This document shows positions 63,210 to 64,000 of a stretch of DNA of 64,000 nt, in pieces. The DNA comes from Saccharicrinis sp963677345. GTDB lineage: Bacteria; Bacteroidota; Bacteroidia; Bacteroidales; Marinilabiliaceae. The stretch lies in the NCBI GenBank assembly GCA_963677345.2, contig CAXXLC010000030.1:78320-142319 (forward strand). The letters are read 5' to 3'. The first letter of the stretch is position 1. Every line of letters begins with the position of its first letter. The notes beneath the pieces are model-generated. The model saw only the letters and a list, made by a program, of their open reading frames with translations. It was not told the origin of the DNA and made no database searches. The position numbers and the translations under genes were made by a program.

Positions 63210-64000
63210 ATGGCACAAAAAAGGAATTATACAAACAAAAAAGTACCAAGCGTAGATTTAGAGGTGGGTAAAATGCCACCACAAGTGTTGGAATTAGAAG
63301 AGGCGGTGTTGGGTGCATTGATGTTGGAAAAAGAAGCTTTTACCAGTGTGGGTGAATTATTAAAACCAGAATGTTTTTATAAGGAAGCACATCAAAAAAT
63401 ATATGCTGCCATTCAGAATTTATACAGTAAGGAATATCCTGTTGATATGCTTACTGTTACTGAAGAGTTGAGGAAAAGTGGCCATCTTGAAGAAATAGGG
63501 GGTGCATTTTTTATTACCCAGCTTACTATGCGTGTGGCTTCTGCTGCACATATTGAATTTCACGCACGAATTATCTGGCAAAAATACCTGCAACGTGAAG
63601 TGATTAAAATTAGTTCTGAGATTCAGACTAAAGCTTATGATGAAGGGGTTGATGTAGATGATTTGCTCGATGAGTCAGAAAGTGCATTCTTTAAGCTCAG
63701 TCAGGGAAATATGAAGAAAGATGTTACCCAGATTAATCCGGTAATTGATGAAGCCATTGAAATGATCAAAGAGGCTTCGCAACGTAGTGACGGATTAAGT
63801 GGAGTTCCTTCAGGATTTACAGAGTTAGATAGGATGACTTCCGGGTGGCAAAAAACAGATATGATCGTTATTGCAGCTCGTCCTGCGATGGGTAAAACAG
63901 CATTCGTATTGTCAATGGCTCGTAATATGGCACTTCAGTTTAATCAGGGAGTGGCTGTATTCTCGCTGGAGATGGGTAACGTTCAGCTTGTAAATCGTTT
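63210..64000 (+). CDS. dnaB: Replicative DNA helicase DnaB, 5' part
   Basis: 263 codons to the window edge, no stop. A basic leader (MAQKRNYTNKKVPSVDLEVGK) precedes the N-terminal DnaB domain (PPQVLELEEAVLGALMLEKEAFTSVGELLKPECFYKEAHQKIYAAI) that binds primase and makes the collar. The linker and RecA-like motor follow, with SGVPSGFTELDRMTSGWQKTDMIVIAARPAMGKTAF (Walker A, about residues 218-240). AGGAAAT stands just before the ATG at 63210. The rest continues beyond the window. Confidence 0.95.
   Translation, partial: MAQKRNYTNKKVPSVDLEVGKMPPQVLELEEAVLGALMLEKEAFTSVGELLKPECFYKEAHQKIYAAIQNLYSKEYPVDMLTVTEELRKSGHLEEIGGAFFITQLTMRVASAAHIEFHARIIWQKYLQREVIKISSEIQTKAYDEGVDVDDLLDESESAFFKLSQGNMKKDVTQINPVIDEAIEMIKEASQRSDGLSGVPSGFTELDRMTSGWQKTDMIVIAARPAMGKTAFVLSMARNMALQFNQGVAVFSLEMGNVQLVNR

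Overview
The window is AT-rich chromosomal DNA from a member of the Bacteroidota, most likely a marine or sediment anaerobe or facultative anaerobe of the Marinilabiliales type (the order is inferred). The evidence is a type IX secretion C-terminal sorting domain, a GldB-like lipoprotein, TssD of the Bacteroidetes type VI secretion system, a V-type ATPase, a PASTA/RluA/Ddl cluster, several TAnnTTTG (-7) promoter motifs and starts that mostly lack a Shine-Dalgarno sequence. No rRNA, tRNA, CRISPR array or insertion sequence was recognised.

Layout. 0-2.3 kb: the 3' end of tex and a frameshifted Na+/alanine symporter. 2.4-8.9 kb: a TPR/HTH membrane regulator, a tiny secreted repeat peptide (five copies of DEDPIIVTK), a GH20 hexosaminidase and a B12-binding radical SAM protein. 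9.5-13 kb: a T9SS-exported three-repeat protein, CstA and a nitroreductase. 13.2-20.1 kb: a TetR-controlled RND efflux operon (TetR, adaptor, RND pump, degenerate crotonase-like protein, TolC). 20.5-28.2 kb: a seven-gene V-type ATPase operon (E, DUF2764, A, B, D, I, K) whose K subunit carries the complete Na+-ligand set. 28.4-38.8 kb: a PAS histidine kinase, a chemoreceptor, a Crp/Fnr regulator with a palindromic operator candidate, nadE, a beta-barrel protein, an SLC10-type transporter, a GldB-like protein and a 5-formyl-THF cyclo-ligase.

38.9-45.8 kb is the most accessory-looking part. A TssD (Hcp-like) protein with an extra C-terminal domain is translationally coupled to a large protein with an M23 peptidase and a peptidoglycan-binding-like region. 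That gene is followed by a secreted leucine-rich-repeat protein, an orphan copy of the effector C-terminus, a second paralogous LRR protein, and a mazEF pair. I read this as a type VI effector/immunity island with an orphan toxin tip. 46-54.8 kb holds ferredoxin, an M20 amidohydrolase, gcvP flanked by copies of a 47-bp repeat and a cluster of small palindromes, then ddl, rluD-like and PASTA genes.

54.9-62.2 kb is a run of housekeeping genes (rpmH, rsmG, ECF sigma factor, glycosyltransferase, tgt, lptF/G, a methylmalonyl-CoA decarboxylase/propionyl-CoA carboxylase-type carboxyltransferase, biotin carrier). Every one of them is broken by single-base indels or occasional stops. Because rpmH, rsmG and others are essential or nearly so, this looks like poor sequence quality rather than gene decay. 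ispE and the 5' end of dnaB at the right edge are intact.
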